In this document: piece after piece, positions 19,541-29,525 of the stretch
Numbering within the stretch: the stretch's first letter is position 1
Layout of the letters: every line of letters begins with the position of its first letter
From: Histomonas meleagridis
Taxonomy: Eukaryota > Parabasalia > Tritrichomonadida > Dientamoebidae
DNA length: 56,403 nt
Assembly (NCBI GenBank): GCA_020186115.1
Contig: WSYJ01000023.1
Span: 1-56,403, forward strand
Direction: 5' to 3'
The notes under the pieces: generated by a model
Told to the model about the DNA's origin: nothing
What the model saw: only the letters and a program-made list of their open reading frames with translations
Database searches by the model: none
Translations under genes and position numbers: made by a program

Positions 19541-19754
19541 AAAAGTCTATCGTCAAAAGTGTCGCTTTAATCACAAGTTATTAGTAATTTCCTTCTCTTT
19601 GATGTTAATGTTTTTTTACCTCAAAAAACCATAACACATCTCGGGGAGTAAGGTTAATTTATAAATATGAACGTAAGTTTTTGGCATCATCAGCTAAATT
19701 AAAAAAATTAATGACTAAAGAACTCATTAACCCAAATTTATACATTGTGTGTAA

Positions 19755-21611
19755 TCATTTGCTTTTCTTTTTTTCTTTTTCCATGGAAAGTTTCATCATT
19801 TCGATTGTATCTGGCAGTGCCGGATATCCATTTTTTATTAAATTTTGAATTTCATCAATTTCTTGGAAGTTGTAACTTTCGTTTTGTAGTCTTTCTACTT
19901 GTTTTATTAGCTTGTAACAAGCTTCACATTTTTTCACGTTGGTGAGACCGTTTATTTCATTGGGGTACCCCTCCTGAACATATATTAAATCTCTTTGTAA
20001 ACAACCTATAAAAGGTACACATGGCTCAATAGCAGATAACAATGCTGGCCTATAACTTCGAAAGTCATTTTGTAAGTCACATAAATCTACAAGTTCATTA
20101 TATTGCCTTTTCTTTGTTCTTCCCATTTTCTTCAATGCAATTTTTGTTGTTTCTTTAAGACGTTTTACTGATCTATGAGTTAACGCACAAATGACTGCAA
20201 AAATTCCATGAAAATTGTTGATCATTTTAAATGCTATTGCAGTATCAACCCAAAAGTTGAACATATTTGCTCTAGCTTTAGCATTATTTCCATTAATTAC
20301 AGTAAATTGAACGTATCGAGAAAACTTATCGAAATGTTCGGTTAATGAATCGACATTTTCTGATCCGCCTCCTTTCTTCTTTCCCCATATAGCTGTAAGA
20401 AGTTCCATTGGTCCTATTTTCCTAAAAATTTGATTATGTAAAATTGAGATTTGTCTTGCAAGTTCTATTGGATGAACATCTATGATTTTGTTTGGTTTTT
20501 TAGGTTTAAGAATTGCCGGCGGATGTTTCTTCCTTGTGAAAAGCATTCCTGAATTATCACCTTTTAGCATGTTTAAATCTTTTGTAAGAATTGTCACTTG
20601 TAATGCACAAGAAGGATCTTTACCTAAAAACTTTACAAACTCTTCGAAAGCAATCATCATATCATTAGTAAATTGATACTTCGTAAGTTTTAACCATGCG
20701 GAAATAATTCGAATTATAATAATACGGATTTGTTTTAATTGATTTTGATCTTTAATATTACAATTAGTTTCATTTATATCTGCAAAATAACGTGTAAGAA
20801 TTCCAGCAAGAACATTCTTTGGCGTAGAAAAAGAAGGAAATGTAATTAGAAACATTTTTTGAAATTCAACATTTGTATAATTAGGATCAGTTAGAAATAA
20901 GATTAATTGATTAAATGAAGCAGCTTTTGGTGAGTTCGAACTCCCAATATATTCACCTGGATCTTGAAATATCGATGTATTAATCTTTCTAAGTTCATCA
21001 CGTAATTCATCAGGTATATCAAGAATTGTATAAAAAAGAATCACTGGATTTGATGAAGGATTAATAATAGAAAAAGTGAATGGATTATCACTATCATTAT
21101 CTGAATTAGAATTCACGTTTTTAAATGGATTTAAAGATTGAATGAGAGAACTATGTGGCATTGATTGGAAATTACTCTTTCTATGAATGAGTCTCCTACG
21201 ATGATTGTGATGATGCTGATGTTGATGTTGATGATGATGATGATGTCTATGCTTTTTCCGATGACTTTCTAAATTATCTTCAACATAAACACTTGGAAAT
21301 GGATTAAGGGATGTTGAAACACATGAATTAATTTGTGGAATGGATAATATTGTAAAGAAACTATTACCATTATGCCTATGTAAAGCGTTTGATGGACTGG
21401 GAGGCATTGTAGGTAAATTTGGATTTAAATTGAAATGCACAGTTGGAGTACCTCCAGAATGAGCAGTGAATTGTGATATCCCAAAGGTTGTACTTGGAGG
21501 TATTCCAGGTGTACCTGAAAACTTTGTTTTTGGGATTTTAGGATTAGCTATTATTGGCACAGTGGAAGAAAGGTATTTTGCTCCACTGTTATGGTAATTC
21601 GAGTGATGCAT
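19755..21611 (-). CDS. RasGEF (CDC25-domain) protein
   Basis: 618 residues. The N-terminal 120 residues are disordered and include a His tract of about 12 within residues 115-135. Residues about 200-320 match the RasGEF_N (REM) helical domain (FLTDPNYTNVEFQKMFLITF). The catalytic CDC25 domain covers about 375-600, with DVHPIELARQISILHNQIF at the start, FSRYVQFTVINGNNAKARAN, FHGIFAVICALTHRSVKRLK and AIEPCVPFIGCLQRDLIYVQ. It should exchange nucleotide on Ras-like GTPases at membranes. The minus strand upstream holds TCATTTAACATT about 15 bp before the ATG, an initiator candidate. Confidence 0.9.
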   Translation of the reverse strand: MHHSNYHNSGAKYLSSTVPIIANPKIPKTKFSGTPGIPPSTTFGISQFTAHSGGTPTVHFNLNPNLPTMPPSPSNALHRHNGNSFFTILSIPQINSCVSTSLNPFPSVYVEDNLESHRKKHRHHHHHQHQHQHHHNHRRRLIHRKSNFQSMPHSSLIQSLNPFKNVNSNSDNDSDNPFTFSIINPSSNPVILFYTILDIPDELRDELRKINTSIFQDPGEYIGSSNSPKAASFNQLILFLTDPNYTNVEFQKMFLITFPSFSTPKNVLAGILTRYFADINETNCNIKDQNQLKQIRIIIIRIISAWLKLTKYQFTNDMMIAFEEFVKFLGKDPSCALQVTILTKDLNMLKGDNSGMLFTRKKHPPAILKPKKPNKIIDVHPIELARQISILHNQIFRKIGPMELLTAIWGKKKGGGSENVDSLTEHFDKFSRYVQFTVINGNNAKARANMFNFWVDTAIAFKMINNFHGIFAVICALTHRSVKRLKETTKIALKKMGRTKKRQYNELVDLCDLQNDFRSYRPALLSAIEPCVPFIGCLQRDLIYVQEGYPNEINGLTNVKKCEACYKLIKQVERLQNESYNFQEIDEIQNLIKNGYPALPDTIEMMKLSMEKEKKKSK

Positions 21612-22068
21612 TCCTATTGGAAAATGTTAAATGACACTTTTCAAGAGAAATTATGAGAATTTTTAGAAAACCGTGAGATTTCATTTCTATTACATGTTTA
21701 TTAACCGAAAGACAAGTGCATTATGTTTGTGAAATAAAATAAATAGACAGGAAATCACAAAATTATTTTCTGAACATTATAAAATTGAGTTCTTAAAATA
21801 TGAACAACATGATAAAAATAAATTATTCTTTAAAATCTCTAAAATATCACAAGCCAAAGAGAAATTCATATTTCTCTAAAAAGACGAATTTTACATCTAC
21901 CATATAAGTCATAGAATTTTGAATTAAATATCTTTATGTATCAGTTTTTTGATCTAATAAAAATGTTAGGTGGAGATTTTATACATAAAAAGTTCCTTTT
22001 TTTCAAATATTTCACAATCAAATAAACTTTAACATTTTCTGTCTATTTATAAAATAAGAATAATATTA
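21612..22068. other. intergenic, no gene seen
   Basis: About 460 bp of A/T-rich sequence. Nothing recognised. Confidence 0.4.
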
Positions 22069-23556
22069 TCAAAATTGGAAATCTTCTTCTGAATCGAATA
22101 ATGAATCATCATTTTCTCTAATTAATGCTTCGATTTGACTTAACATTTCTTTTGCGTTTTGGTTATTCGGTTCTATTTGTAAAGCTTTATTTATATACTC
22201 TAAAGCAGTCACAAATTCTTTTTTCATTCCATAAATTTCAGCCATTTTCATCCAATAAAAGAAATCTTTAGATCTATTCTTCCGATAATCGAATAAAATC
22301 TTTTCAGCATTTTCGAAATCGTCTTCTCGAATTTTCATGTTCACTAATTCATTTAACGCATCCACATTTTCGATATCTTTCTCAAGAGCTTTCTTTAAAA
22401 ATCCTTCAGCCGCTATAGGACTTCTTTTTCTTAATGCTGTTCCCATTAATGCTAATGAAACAGAGCCATTTTCTGATTCACTTGGAAACATTATTAATGC
22501 TTTCGACGCAAATGCTTCAGCTGTTTTCCAATCTTCTAATAGACAACAGCATCGTACAATCGCAGAAAAACTATCGACTTCTTCATGGATTTGATGCGCT
22601 TTTATGAACGTTACTAATGCTTTTCGATAGTCATTACGTTGCATTCGTAATTCCCCATGTCGCATGTATCCATTTCGAGATCGATTATCAAGTAAAATCG
22701 CTTTCCGTGATGCTTGAAGTGCTCTTTGTTCATCTCCGTTAAGTTCTAAGAGATACGAAAATGCTATCCACGCATTAGAGTTATTTTCATTTGCATTTAA
22801 TGCATTAAGAACTAAATGATTAAGTTCACTAGTTTTACGTAATGTTTTAAGACGCGACGCACGAAGATCAACGATTTCAAGATCATTTTCGGGTATAAGT
22901 TCGGACATATTATCAAATAAATCCATTTGATTACTTTTATATGCATTTATACAAATTTGGTTGAAAATACATGCGCTATTAAACGCGTGCTTTTTTAGAG
23001 TGTCAATCGCGGATTGGTATTGTCCTTTTGACGTGTGTTGAAGAGATTGGATATATGAACGGACAATTCCACGTGGCAATTGGGAAATGATGGTATCAAT
23101 TGAAGAAGTGATGGAAAGAAGTTTCTCATATAGTTCAATGGCTGTGGGATATAACTTTAGAACTTCAAGAAGATGGGGAATTGCTGGATGATTTGGTGAA
23201 GATGTGGAATCTAAACTGATATAGGCATCTGCAACAAGAATATGTAATTTGGGAGTGAGTTTACGATTGGACAAATGAGATAATACTGATGGACACTTTG
23301 ATATGGTATTTGTTGATTTTAAATAAGACGTAAGTTTTAATTCAAAAATTTGATTAATCTCTTGTTCGCTACAATCGTTCTGATTTATATTTTCAAGAAT
23401 ATTAATTGCTGATTGATATTGGTTTAATTCAATAAGTGCTTTTGCTTTTTTTAATTCCGTTTTAATAGTTTTATTTGGCGATAATGATGTAAGAATATAT
23501 ACTGATTTATAAAGTCCTAATTTCATTAAAGAAGATAGTGTATCTTGGGAATTCAT
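22069..23556 (-). CDS. TPR protein, APC7-like (anaphase-promoting complex)
   Basis: 495 residues, tandem 34-residue TPR helices throughout: typical units are NAWIAFSYLLELNGDEQRAL, SENGSVSLALMGTALRKRSP and FFYWMKMAEIYGMKKEFVTA. The start MNSQDTLSSLMKLGLYKSVYIL and the acidic end (EEDFQF) suit APC7, whose order is a short N-terminal helix followed by about 13 TPRs. APC7 scaffolds the TPR lobe of the APC/C ubiquitin ligase. APC3/CDC27 and APC6 are alternatives, but their IDR insert is absent. Confidence is high for TPR, moderate for APC7. Its 3' end is about 460 bp from the RasGEF start, on the same strand. Confidence 0.7.
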   Translation of the reverse strand: MNSQDTLSSLMKLGLYKSVYILTSLSPNKTIKTELKKAKALIELNQYQSAINILENINQNDCSEQEINQIFELKLTSYLKSTNTISKCPSVLSHLSNRKLTPKLHILVADAYISLDSTSSPNHPAIPHLLEVLKLYPTAIELYEKLLSITSSIDTIISQLPRGIVRSYIQSLQHTSKGQYQSAIDTLKKHAFNSACIFNQICINAYKSNQMDLFDNMSELIPENDLEIVDLRASRLKTLRKTSELNHLVLNALNANENNSNAWIAFSYLLELNGDEQRALQASRKAILLDNRSRNGYMRHGELRMQRNDYRKALVTFIKAHQIHEEVDSFSAIVRCCCLLEDWKTAEAFASKALIMFPSESENGSVSLALMGTALRKRSPIAAEGFLKKALEKDIENVDALNELVNMKIREDDFENAEKILFDYRKNRSKDFFYWMKMAEIYGMKKEFVTALEYINKALQIEPNNQNAKEMLSQIEALIRENDDSLFDSEEDFQF

Positions 23557-23674
23557 TAATAGAAACTTTATTGTAAACGTAAGTCAAAGAAATTTCATAA
23601 CTTTTAAAAATCGCCAAATTCAACAAATCCAAAAATCCATTAGTTCTAAAAATAACAACTTTATTTATATGTTC

Positions 23675-24337
23675 CTAGTGATCGCTTAGTATTTTCTGTA
23701 CGTGGTACCAAAATTTATGGTTTTCAGGGAGAATTGCAGACAATGGAATCGAAAGATTTTGAGTATCAATTCTGTGTTCATTCCTTGCAAAAGCCATTTT
23801 CACAAAGCAACCGCTTATTTCCCATTCATAATGCTTTTTCTTAAATGTATTCATTACATTTAAAGCATCTTCATGTGTATCAAACTCAACAAAAGCAAAA
23901 TCTCTTTTACCAGTGATTCTACGTATGAACCCATACGGAGATAACTCATTGTAAATACTTCTTTCTGATAAGAGATTTGGATTAAAGCCAGATAAATGCA
24001 ATGTTTTTCCAGTTGGAGGCTGTGGTCGCGATCTACTTGACCGCATCTTTTGTCCATTAAAAACATAACCATTAATACTTTCAATAAATAAATCAACTTT
24101 TGCTTGTGACGCAAAACGGACGAACCCATATTTATCACGAATATTTATATCTGTGTAATCACCAAATCCCATTTTTTGAAATAATGCTTCATATTCTTCC
24201 TTTGTTGCAGTGATTGGTCCAAAAATTGCTGACAAAAAACGACAATGAGTGTCATCATAAGCCAATATTTCACTTTTATCTTGTGGGCATTCAGATGGCG
24301 ATTGTTCTGGTTGATCTTGATGATTTTGTTCCGCCAT
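23675..24337 (-). CDS. two-RRM RNA-binding protein
   Basis: 220 residues from ATG 24337 (MAEQNHQDQPEQSPSECP). RRM1 covers about 41-105, with LSAIFGPITATKEEYEALFQ and the RNP1-like YGFVRFAS. RRM2 covers about 118-190, with TLHLSGFNPNLLSERSIYNE (RNP2) and DFAFVEFDT (RNP1). The Arg-rich linker SSRSRPQPPTGK joins them. Likely a nuclear RNA-binding or splicing factor; small size and two domains resemble SR-like proteins, but there is no RS tail. Located 118 bp upstream of the APC7-like gene on the same strand. Confidence 0.8.
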   Translation of the reverse strand: MAEQNHQDQPEQSPSECPQDKSEILAYDDTHCRFLSAIFGPITATKEEYEALFQKMGFGDYTDINIRDKYGFVRFASQAKVDLFIESINGYVFNGQKMRSSRSRPQPPTGKTLHLSGFNPNLLSERSIYNELSPYGFIRRITGKRDFAFVEFDTHEDALNVMNTFKKKHYEWEISGCFVKMAFARNEHRIDTQNLSIPLSAILPENHKFWYHVQKILSDH

Positions 24338-24364
24338 TTTGAAATTGAGTAACTTTGTTTGCAC

Positions 24365-24585
24365 GAATTTCTAAAATATTAATTTTCCTTAAAATTTATT
24401 CAAATAACACAATTCGAAACCTTTGCAACATTTAGGATTGCAATAATAAAACTCATTCATTGAAAATTTAAATAATTTTTTTTGAATCTATATATATAAA
24501 ATTAATTGATTTAATCTAGCTTAATATAGAGAATTATTATTATTATTATTATACAAATAATAATCCACTTTATATATAGTAATAT
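24365..24585. other. intergenic with (ATT)n microsatellite
   Basis: Contains an (ATT) tract at about 24533-24552 and A/T-rich filler between the two-RRM gene and ankyrin locus B. It likely carries the shared 5'/3' ends of both. Confidence 0.5.
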
Positions 24586-26731
24586 GTAGTTATTATTTTT
24601 ATCGATTCCTTTTTGTTCAAGTAGTTTTTTAATTATTTCTGTGTATCCGCCCTTAAAAAATGTATTAAATAATCATAACAAATTCCAAATTTGATAATGA
24701 AATGCTAAATTAACAAAACATATATCAAATAAAATAACTAAAAATCTTTAATATTTAAATCTATTCCTTTTTGATGAAGAAATATTTTTACTAGTTCTTT
24801 ATTACCAGAATAAGATGCTTTCATAAATGATGTGACAAATATTTTTAAGAATTTCCAAATAAGATAAATAAATATCTTCATTATCAATATCAATCCCATC
24901 GTGTTCAAGAAGTAATTTAACTATTTCCATGTGGTGACCTTTGAAATATGCTTTTATAAGTGCTGTTTCACATATTTTGAATAATGACAAAATATTATTT
25001 TGATATTTGAAATTATCAAAAAAAAAGAAAATAGAAAAAATTAAAATTTCTAACTCCTGTGTCAATCCCTTTATGTTCAAGAAGTAATTTAACTATGGTT
25101 TTATCATTTTTTAAAGATGCTTCCATAAGTGCTGTATTAAATTATTCAAACAATTTCCAAATATTATTTTGAAATCCCAAATTATTATAATAAATTTTAA
25201 ATAAAACAAATAAATATCTTTAGCATTAACATCAATTCCTTCTTGTTCAAGAAGTAATTCAACTATTTCTGTATGACCACTTAAAGATGCAAAAATAAGT
25301 GCTGTATTAAATGATATAACTAATTTCCAAATATTATTTTGAAATCCAAAATTATTATAATAAATTTTAAATAAAACAAATAAATATCTTTAGCATTAAC
25401 ATCAATTCCTTCTTGTTCAAGAAGTAATTTAACTATTTCTGTATAGCCATTTTTAGATGCTGTTATAAGTGCTGTTTCAAATAATTTAAATAATTTCCAA
25501 ATATTATTTTGAAATATAAAATTGTTAATAAAAATTTTATGTAAAATAAAGAAATATCTTCGGCATTAATATCAATTCTTTTTTGCTTTAAAATGTATGC
25601 AACAAGTTCAATATTTCCTGAAAATGAAGCAAAAACTAAAATATTTTCTGGAAGTTGATTATTTTTAAGGAAATATTTTACAAGAAAAATATTTCCGATT
25701 TTTGCTGCTTCATTAATGATATTTTCATTAATTTTCATTCCTTCATTTTCTAAATATGTAAAAATTTCATAATTAAAATATGAAACGCATTTTTCTCCTA
25801 ATTTTTTTAATTTATTAATATCTTCAATTTTATTTTCATAAAGATATTTAAAGATATCATTTCGATGAAACATGATTGCAGCTTCATATGCTCCTTCAAA
25901 AGATGAATGATTTTGTTCACATAAATGAATGATTTCCTCATTTCCACCTGCAACTGCATATTTACCTGTGTTTTCTACACTTGAACCATTCATAAGTAAA
26001 TATTTAAAACATTTAATTGATCCAAAAAATGCTGCATAATCAATTAATGTAACATTTCTTTGATTAATAAATGAACATCTTTCATACATTGATGGAACAA
26101 TTTTTTGATTAAAGTCAAAATCACTTTGTGATGATATTTCTTGAAATTTTTCTATTTCATCATTACGAATTATTTTCGCAATTTCTTTTGGATTAACTCC
26201 TTCTTTAATTAATTGCTTATGAAGTGCAAAATCATTCTATGAAAGTTCTTCATAAGAAATATTTTCTTGATTAAATAAATATTTATATTTATCTGGTTTA
26301 TCTTGATTAATATGAACAAAAAATGGTTTATGTATATTTTGAATGATTTTTGATTCAAGTAAATTATACTTAATCATGTAATTAAGAAAATAAAATGATT
26401 CTTGAGTGTTTTCTTTAAGAAGAAATTGAGAAAATAAATTTATTATTTTTGAGTTGATTTTATTATTTTCTTCACATTTTTCAATTTCTTGGAATAACCT
26501 CAAATATATATCAAAATTATTATTATTAATCAGAAGAGATGTATATATCATTCGGCTTATAATGGTATTTTAAGATATTGGATATTCTTTACAAAACTTG
26601 CTGAGAATAAAATTTGATGATTGAGCAAAATTATCTATATTCAAACCAAAGATTATATTTTTGAGCGTTGTAAATGTTTCCCATTCGTTTTGAGATTTCT
26701 GATTTGTTGTTGTTGTTTGCTTTTGATGCAT
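24586..26731 (-). pseudogene. DUF3447-ankyrin protein, locus B (two nonsense codons)
   Basis: Same plan as locus A. ATG 26731 (MHQKQTTTTNQK) opens the first segment. It is broken by TAA near 26570 (YPIS-stop-NTIISRM, where the paralogs have Phe) and by TAG near 26240 (ELS-stop-NDFALH, where paralogs have Lys or Asp). Beyond that the DUF3447 core is intact (YAAFFGSIKCFKYLLMNGSS; KYAVAGGNEEIIHLCEQNHS), ending at 25556. Six ankyrin modules follow: 25478-25386, 25308-25216, 25138-25045, 24969-24874, 24836-24744 and 24666-24586. Spacers are 77, 77, 77, 75, 37 and 77 nt. Module 7 lacks two residues. The 3' end is unclear. Nonsense codons at non-homopolymer sites support a real pseudogene, or a gene needing upstream removal of these codons. 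Confidence 0.7.
24667..25555 (-). repeat. 20-mer-quantised ankyrin spacers (locus B)
   Basis: Spacers: 25555-25479 (77), 25385-25309 (77), 25215-25139 (77), 25044-24970 (75), 24873-24837 (37) and 24743-24667 (77). The 37-nt one equals the first and the last 20-mer only, and keeps both the ATTTATTTAT start and the GGAAATT...ATTT end. The 75-nt one has lost two bases, possibly in the A8 run at 25018-25025. Confidence 0.75.
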
Positions 26732-26997
26732 TTTGACAGAATAAACTAATCAATAACTTAGTATTGAATCTTGTGAATATTGATCACTTTTTCTGAATCA
26801 AAAAATAATTTATCCAAAATTAGACAAATAGTTTTAATTAAAACACTTGATTTTGAGCTTACAGTAAGTTTTAAATTTTTATTAATATTATTTAGTTTAA
26901 CTAAAATTATATTGTGAAATGTTTTGCTTACACTTCTCTAATTATATTTGCATTTTAGATGCAATCACAGTGCTATTAACAATATTTTAAGGAAGCA
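26732..26997. other. gap between ankyrin loci B and C
   Basis: Upstream region of locus B, A/T-rich, carrying any promoter of B. No further gene seen. Confidence 0.4.
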
Positions 26998-27530
26998 TTA
27001 CATATTGTTTTGAAATATAAAATTATATAAATAAGAATTTGCTTTATTCATAAGTAAATATTTTACATTTAACTGAACCAAAAAATGCTGTATAATCAAT
27101 GAAATGTTACATTGATTAATAATTTTTTTCTTGCATGAAGTGATGATCAAAATCGAATTCATTTTGTGATAATATTTTTTGTATTTTTTGGATGTCATCA
27201 TACCCATTTAATAGCTATTTCACCACATGGATTAACTCCTTCTTTAATATATTATTGCTTATGAGTTCCCAATCATTCAATGATAATTTCTCATAATTAT
27301 CAGTGATATGTTCCAGGAATAAAGATATAGATGAATTCATTTGATATATTTCATCTAATGCTTTATAATGAATAAAATGTAACGAATTTTTATTTTTAAT
27401 AGGTTGTTCTTCAATTAACTTGCAAAAGAATTTGAAATTGTTTGAAAAATTCAAAAACTATTCCAGTATTTTGTTTTCATGCTTTAAAATATGAAGGAAT
27501 TATCTAACAAACAACATGTTTAAATGAACA
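26998..27530 (-). pseudogene. DUF3447-ankyrin fragment, locus C
   Basis: Decayed copy of the first segment. 27454-27215 reads NFKFFCKLIEEQPIKNKNSL...NDWELI, aligned with the paralogs' NFKFFSESYYFLD and NDWELHKKLI. Then frames change repeatedly: DDIQKIQKILSQNEFDFDHH corresponds to DEIEKFQEISSQSDFDFNQK, and HFIDYTAFFGSVKCK to TLIDYAAFFGSIKCF, with stops between. No DUF3447 C-terminal half and no ankyrin modules follow before locus B begins. A clear dead copy. Confidence 0.75.
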
Positions 27531-27861
27531 TGGAAATTGTTGTTTAATAATTTTTTTTTGATGTTTTCTCAATTTCTTAAAATATTATTTTCATTCATTT
27601 ATAGCTTGTCCTTAAGCCCACAAAAAAATTTTCCGGCTTATGGAAAAATGACACTTGGGTACCCGTTAACGATAGCAACAGTAACCGTTTATTTTTATAA
27701 TCACGAAATATTTGGCGCCAATTTTTGTGTTGTTTACATTTTCTGAAGCGCCCTTTAATTTGTTCAAATCATCGAGAGACATTATGCTTACTAACCCTTA
27801 TTTTAACAGTATCAATCATGGTTATTTAAAAAAAAGATCACAAATAAATTTCAATATTACA

Positions 27862-27912
27862 GATATTTTAGTATTAATATCGATTCCTTCTATGAATCAA
27901 AAGTAATTTAAA
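27862..27912 (-). pseudogene. orphan ankyrin-module remnant
   Basis: The minus strand reads a degraded LLLIH.EGIDINTK phrase (one base out of frame in the middle), which is the end of an ankyrin module like those of loci A-E. It is then followed by A/T spacer-like sequence. It lies upstream of locus C, so it belonged to a further lost copy. Confidence 0.45.
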
Positions 27913-28058
27913 TATATTATAAATAAAATACTGATGATTATACTATAAGATAAAAGACTTTCAATTAACAAATTAAAAAAATTTATATCTATTAAACATT
28001 TACATAACAAAATTACATCAATAAAGCGACCGTTAGTGAAAGACCGTTAGTTAAATTT

Positions 28059-29441
28059 CTACAAAATATTTTCAAGTTTCTCGATAATCCAACTCAGATT
28101 GAACATTGGTTCCTGCGGGACCTTTGGGTAGCACGTAAATTCTCCGCACCTACACTTTTCGTTGCCATTTTTAAAATAATTAATTGATATGTTATTTGCA
28201 AATTCTTCGAACCACTTATTACATAATAAATCTGGATGTGACACATCGATTACTGATGAGTTCACAGGCTTCATCCATATCATATGTAATAAGCTACTTA
28301 TATGATCACCTATTAAAACTTTTGCATCACTTATTTCGTCTCTTATTTTCTCTACTGAATCAACGCTTTCTATCTGTGATATTATTACATCTGGAAATTT
28401 TTCTTGTAAAGTTTCATATAAAATTGAATAAATATTTTCCGATATAACGATTTTCTTTTTATAATTTTTGTCGAATTTCGGAATGAGCTTTATATCTTCT
28501 GACAAAGTTTTTAACGCATTTATCAGTTGTTTTGGTTCTGTTATTTGCGAACGAGTCGACGTAACAACAAGTGAACTAAAGCACATGATGTCATCAAGTT
28601 TTATTGGTGACTCATCAGTAATTAACTCTAAAACATCATCCGAAACAGATTGTCTGAAGACAGTGTTCGCATCTTTTGGCGGAATATTATTAAATGAATA
28701 ACTTTTCGCAAGTGGAATAAAGGTGAAAAGAATTTGCTCCCATGCAGCGCGTGATGGATTAGCAACGAGGAAATGGGTTTCTGGAATCAAATCTACTTTT
28801 TTGTTGGATAAATAAGAATTGATCTCTAAATTAAGCATTTGAAATTTGAGAAGTTCACCATTAAATTGAATCCCTGAATGATTCCCAATAACATCGGTGA
28901 AGTATAGGAACTTGCCATTTTCAATACATACATTAGTAAGCTTGGAAATATCCGTTCCGGGATTATTGCTGGTACTATGTTGCTTATGGTGGAATTTAAT
29001 ATCGGAAAGATTTGCATGCAATGTATGAGGATTGCCGCCAAGGCATTTGGATGTGATATTAGATTGTCCTGCAAAGGAATGAACTATGCTAAAATTTAAT
29101 GATACAGAATCACGTGTGACATTTTGAAAGAAATCACCGCTGTAAGTAATGTTTACGGGCCCAGCTTGTATTTCTATTGAAATAAAATGTGGGAGATAAT
29201 CTGGTGGAAATTCGAGAGATGGAGGAGTTTCAAAATTTAAATCAATTTTCCCACTCCCATCATTGATTGATTTAAAATGAAGATAGCGACAATCAATGGA
29301 ATTGATTTTTTTGGAAAATGGTGGGATGATTGGACCTTTGTCAATATATAAAAGTAAAACAGAAAATATACCAACAATAAATGATAAAATTCTAATATAA
29401 TTTTTTGTTTCATTTGTCTTGTTTGGATTTTCTCTAATCAT
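28059..29441 (-). CDS. type II membrane GT61-like glycosyltransferase
   Basis: About 460 residues from ATG 29441 (MIRENPNKTNETKNYIRILS), chosen because it puts one signal-anchor (ILSFIVGIFSVLLLY) right after a short basic cytoplasmic tail. The longer upstream frame would overlap the divergent neighbour. The C-terminal half has the DUF563/GT61 pattern: KKIVISENIYSILYETLQEK, then DAKVLIGDHISSLLHMIWMK (in place of the family's G-A-H-G-A-x-L-T-N/x-x-F-M) and VIDVSHPDLLCNKWF. There are several N-glycosylation sites (NVT, NFS, NLS) in the lumenal region. Likely a Golgi glycosyltransferase adding xylose, GlcNAc or arabinose; the substrate cannot be told. Confidence 0.65.
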   Translation of the reverse strand: MIRENPNKTNETKNYIRILSFIVGIFSVLLLYIDKGPIIPPFSKKINSIDCRYLHFKSINDGSGKIDLNFETPPSLEFPPDYLPHFISIEIQAGPVNITYSGDFFQNVTRDSVSLNFSIVHSFAGQSNITSKCLGGNPHTLHANLSDIKFHHKQHSTSNNPGTDISKLTNVCIENGKFLYFTDVIGNHSGIQFNGELLKFQMLNLEINSYLSNKKVDLIPETHFLVANPSRAAWEQILFTFIPLAKSYSFNNIPPKDANTVFRQSVSDDVLELITDESPIKLDDIMCFSSLVVTSTRSQITEPKQLINALKTLSEDIKLIPKFDKNYKKKIVISENIYSILYETLQEKFPDVIISQIESVDSVEKIRDEISDAKVLIGDHISSLLHMIWMKPVNSSVIDVSHPDLLCNKWFEEFANNISINYFKNGNEKCRCGEFTCYPKVPQEPMFNLSWIIEKLENIL

Positions 29442-29476
29442 TCTGTAAAAGATAAAAACCAAATTTTGGTTTAAGC

Positions 29477-29515
29477 GGAAACCGTTTACTTCAATCGTAC
29501 TGAATAAACGGTTCC
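29477..29515. promoter_or_regulatory. inverted pair of GGAAACCGTTTA in a divergent promoter
   Basis: GGAAACCGTTTA (29477-29488, plus) points toward the gene at 29526, and its near-exact complement TAAACGGTTCC (29505-29515) points toward the GT61 gene at 29441. The same 12-mer, oriented toward its gene, occurs just 5' of the WD40 gene (43795-43806). The core AACCGTT fits a Myb-type site (AACNGTT). Trichomonad promoters are known to use Myb-like factors. Confidence 0.55.
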
Positions 29516-29525
29516 TTGACACAAG

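Noticed and set aside
28184-29074. Frames overlapping the GT61-like gene
   Set aside because: Shorter, without family features, overlapping a well-supported coding frame.
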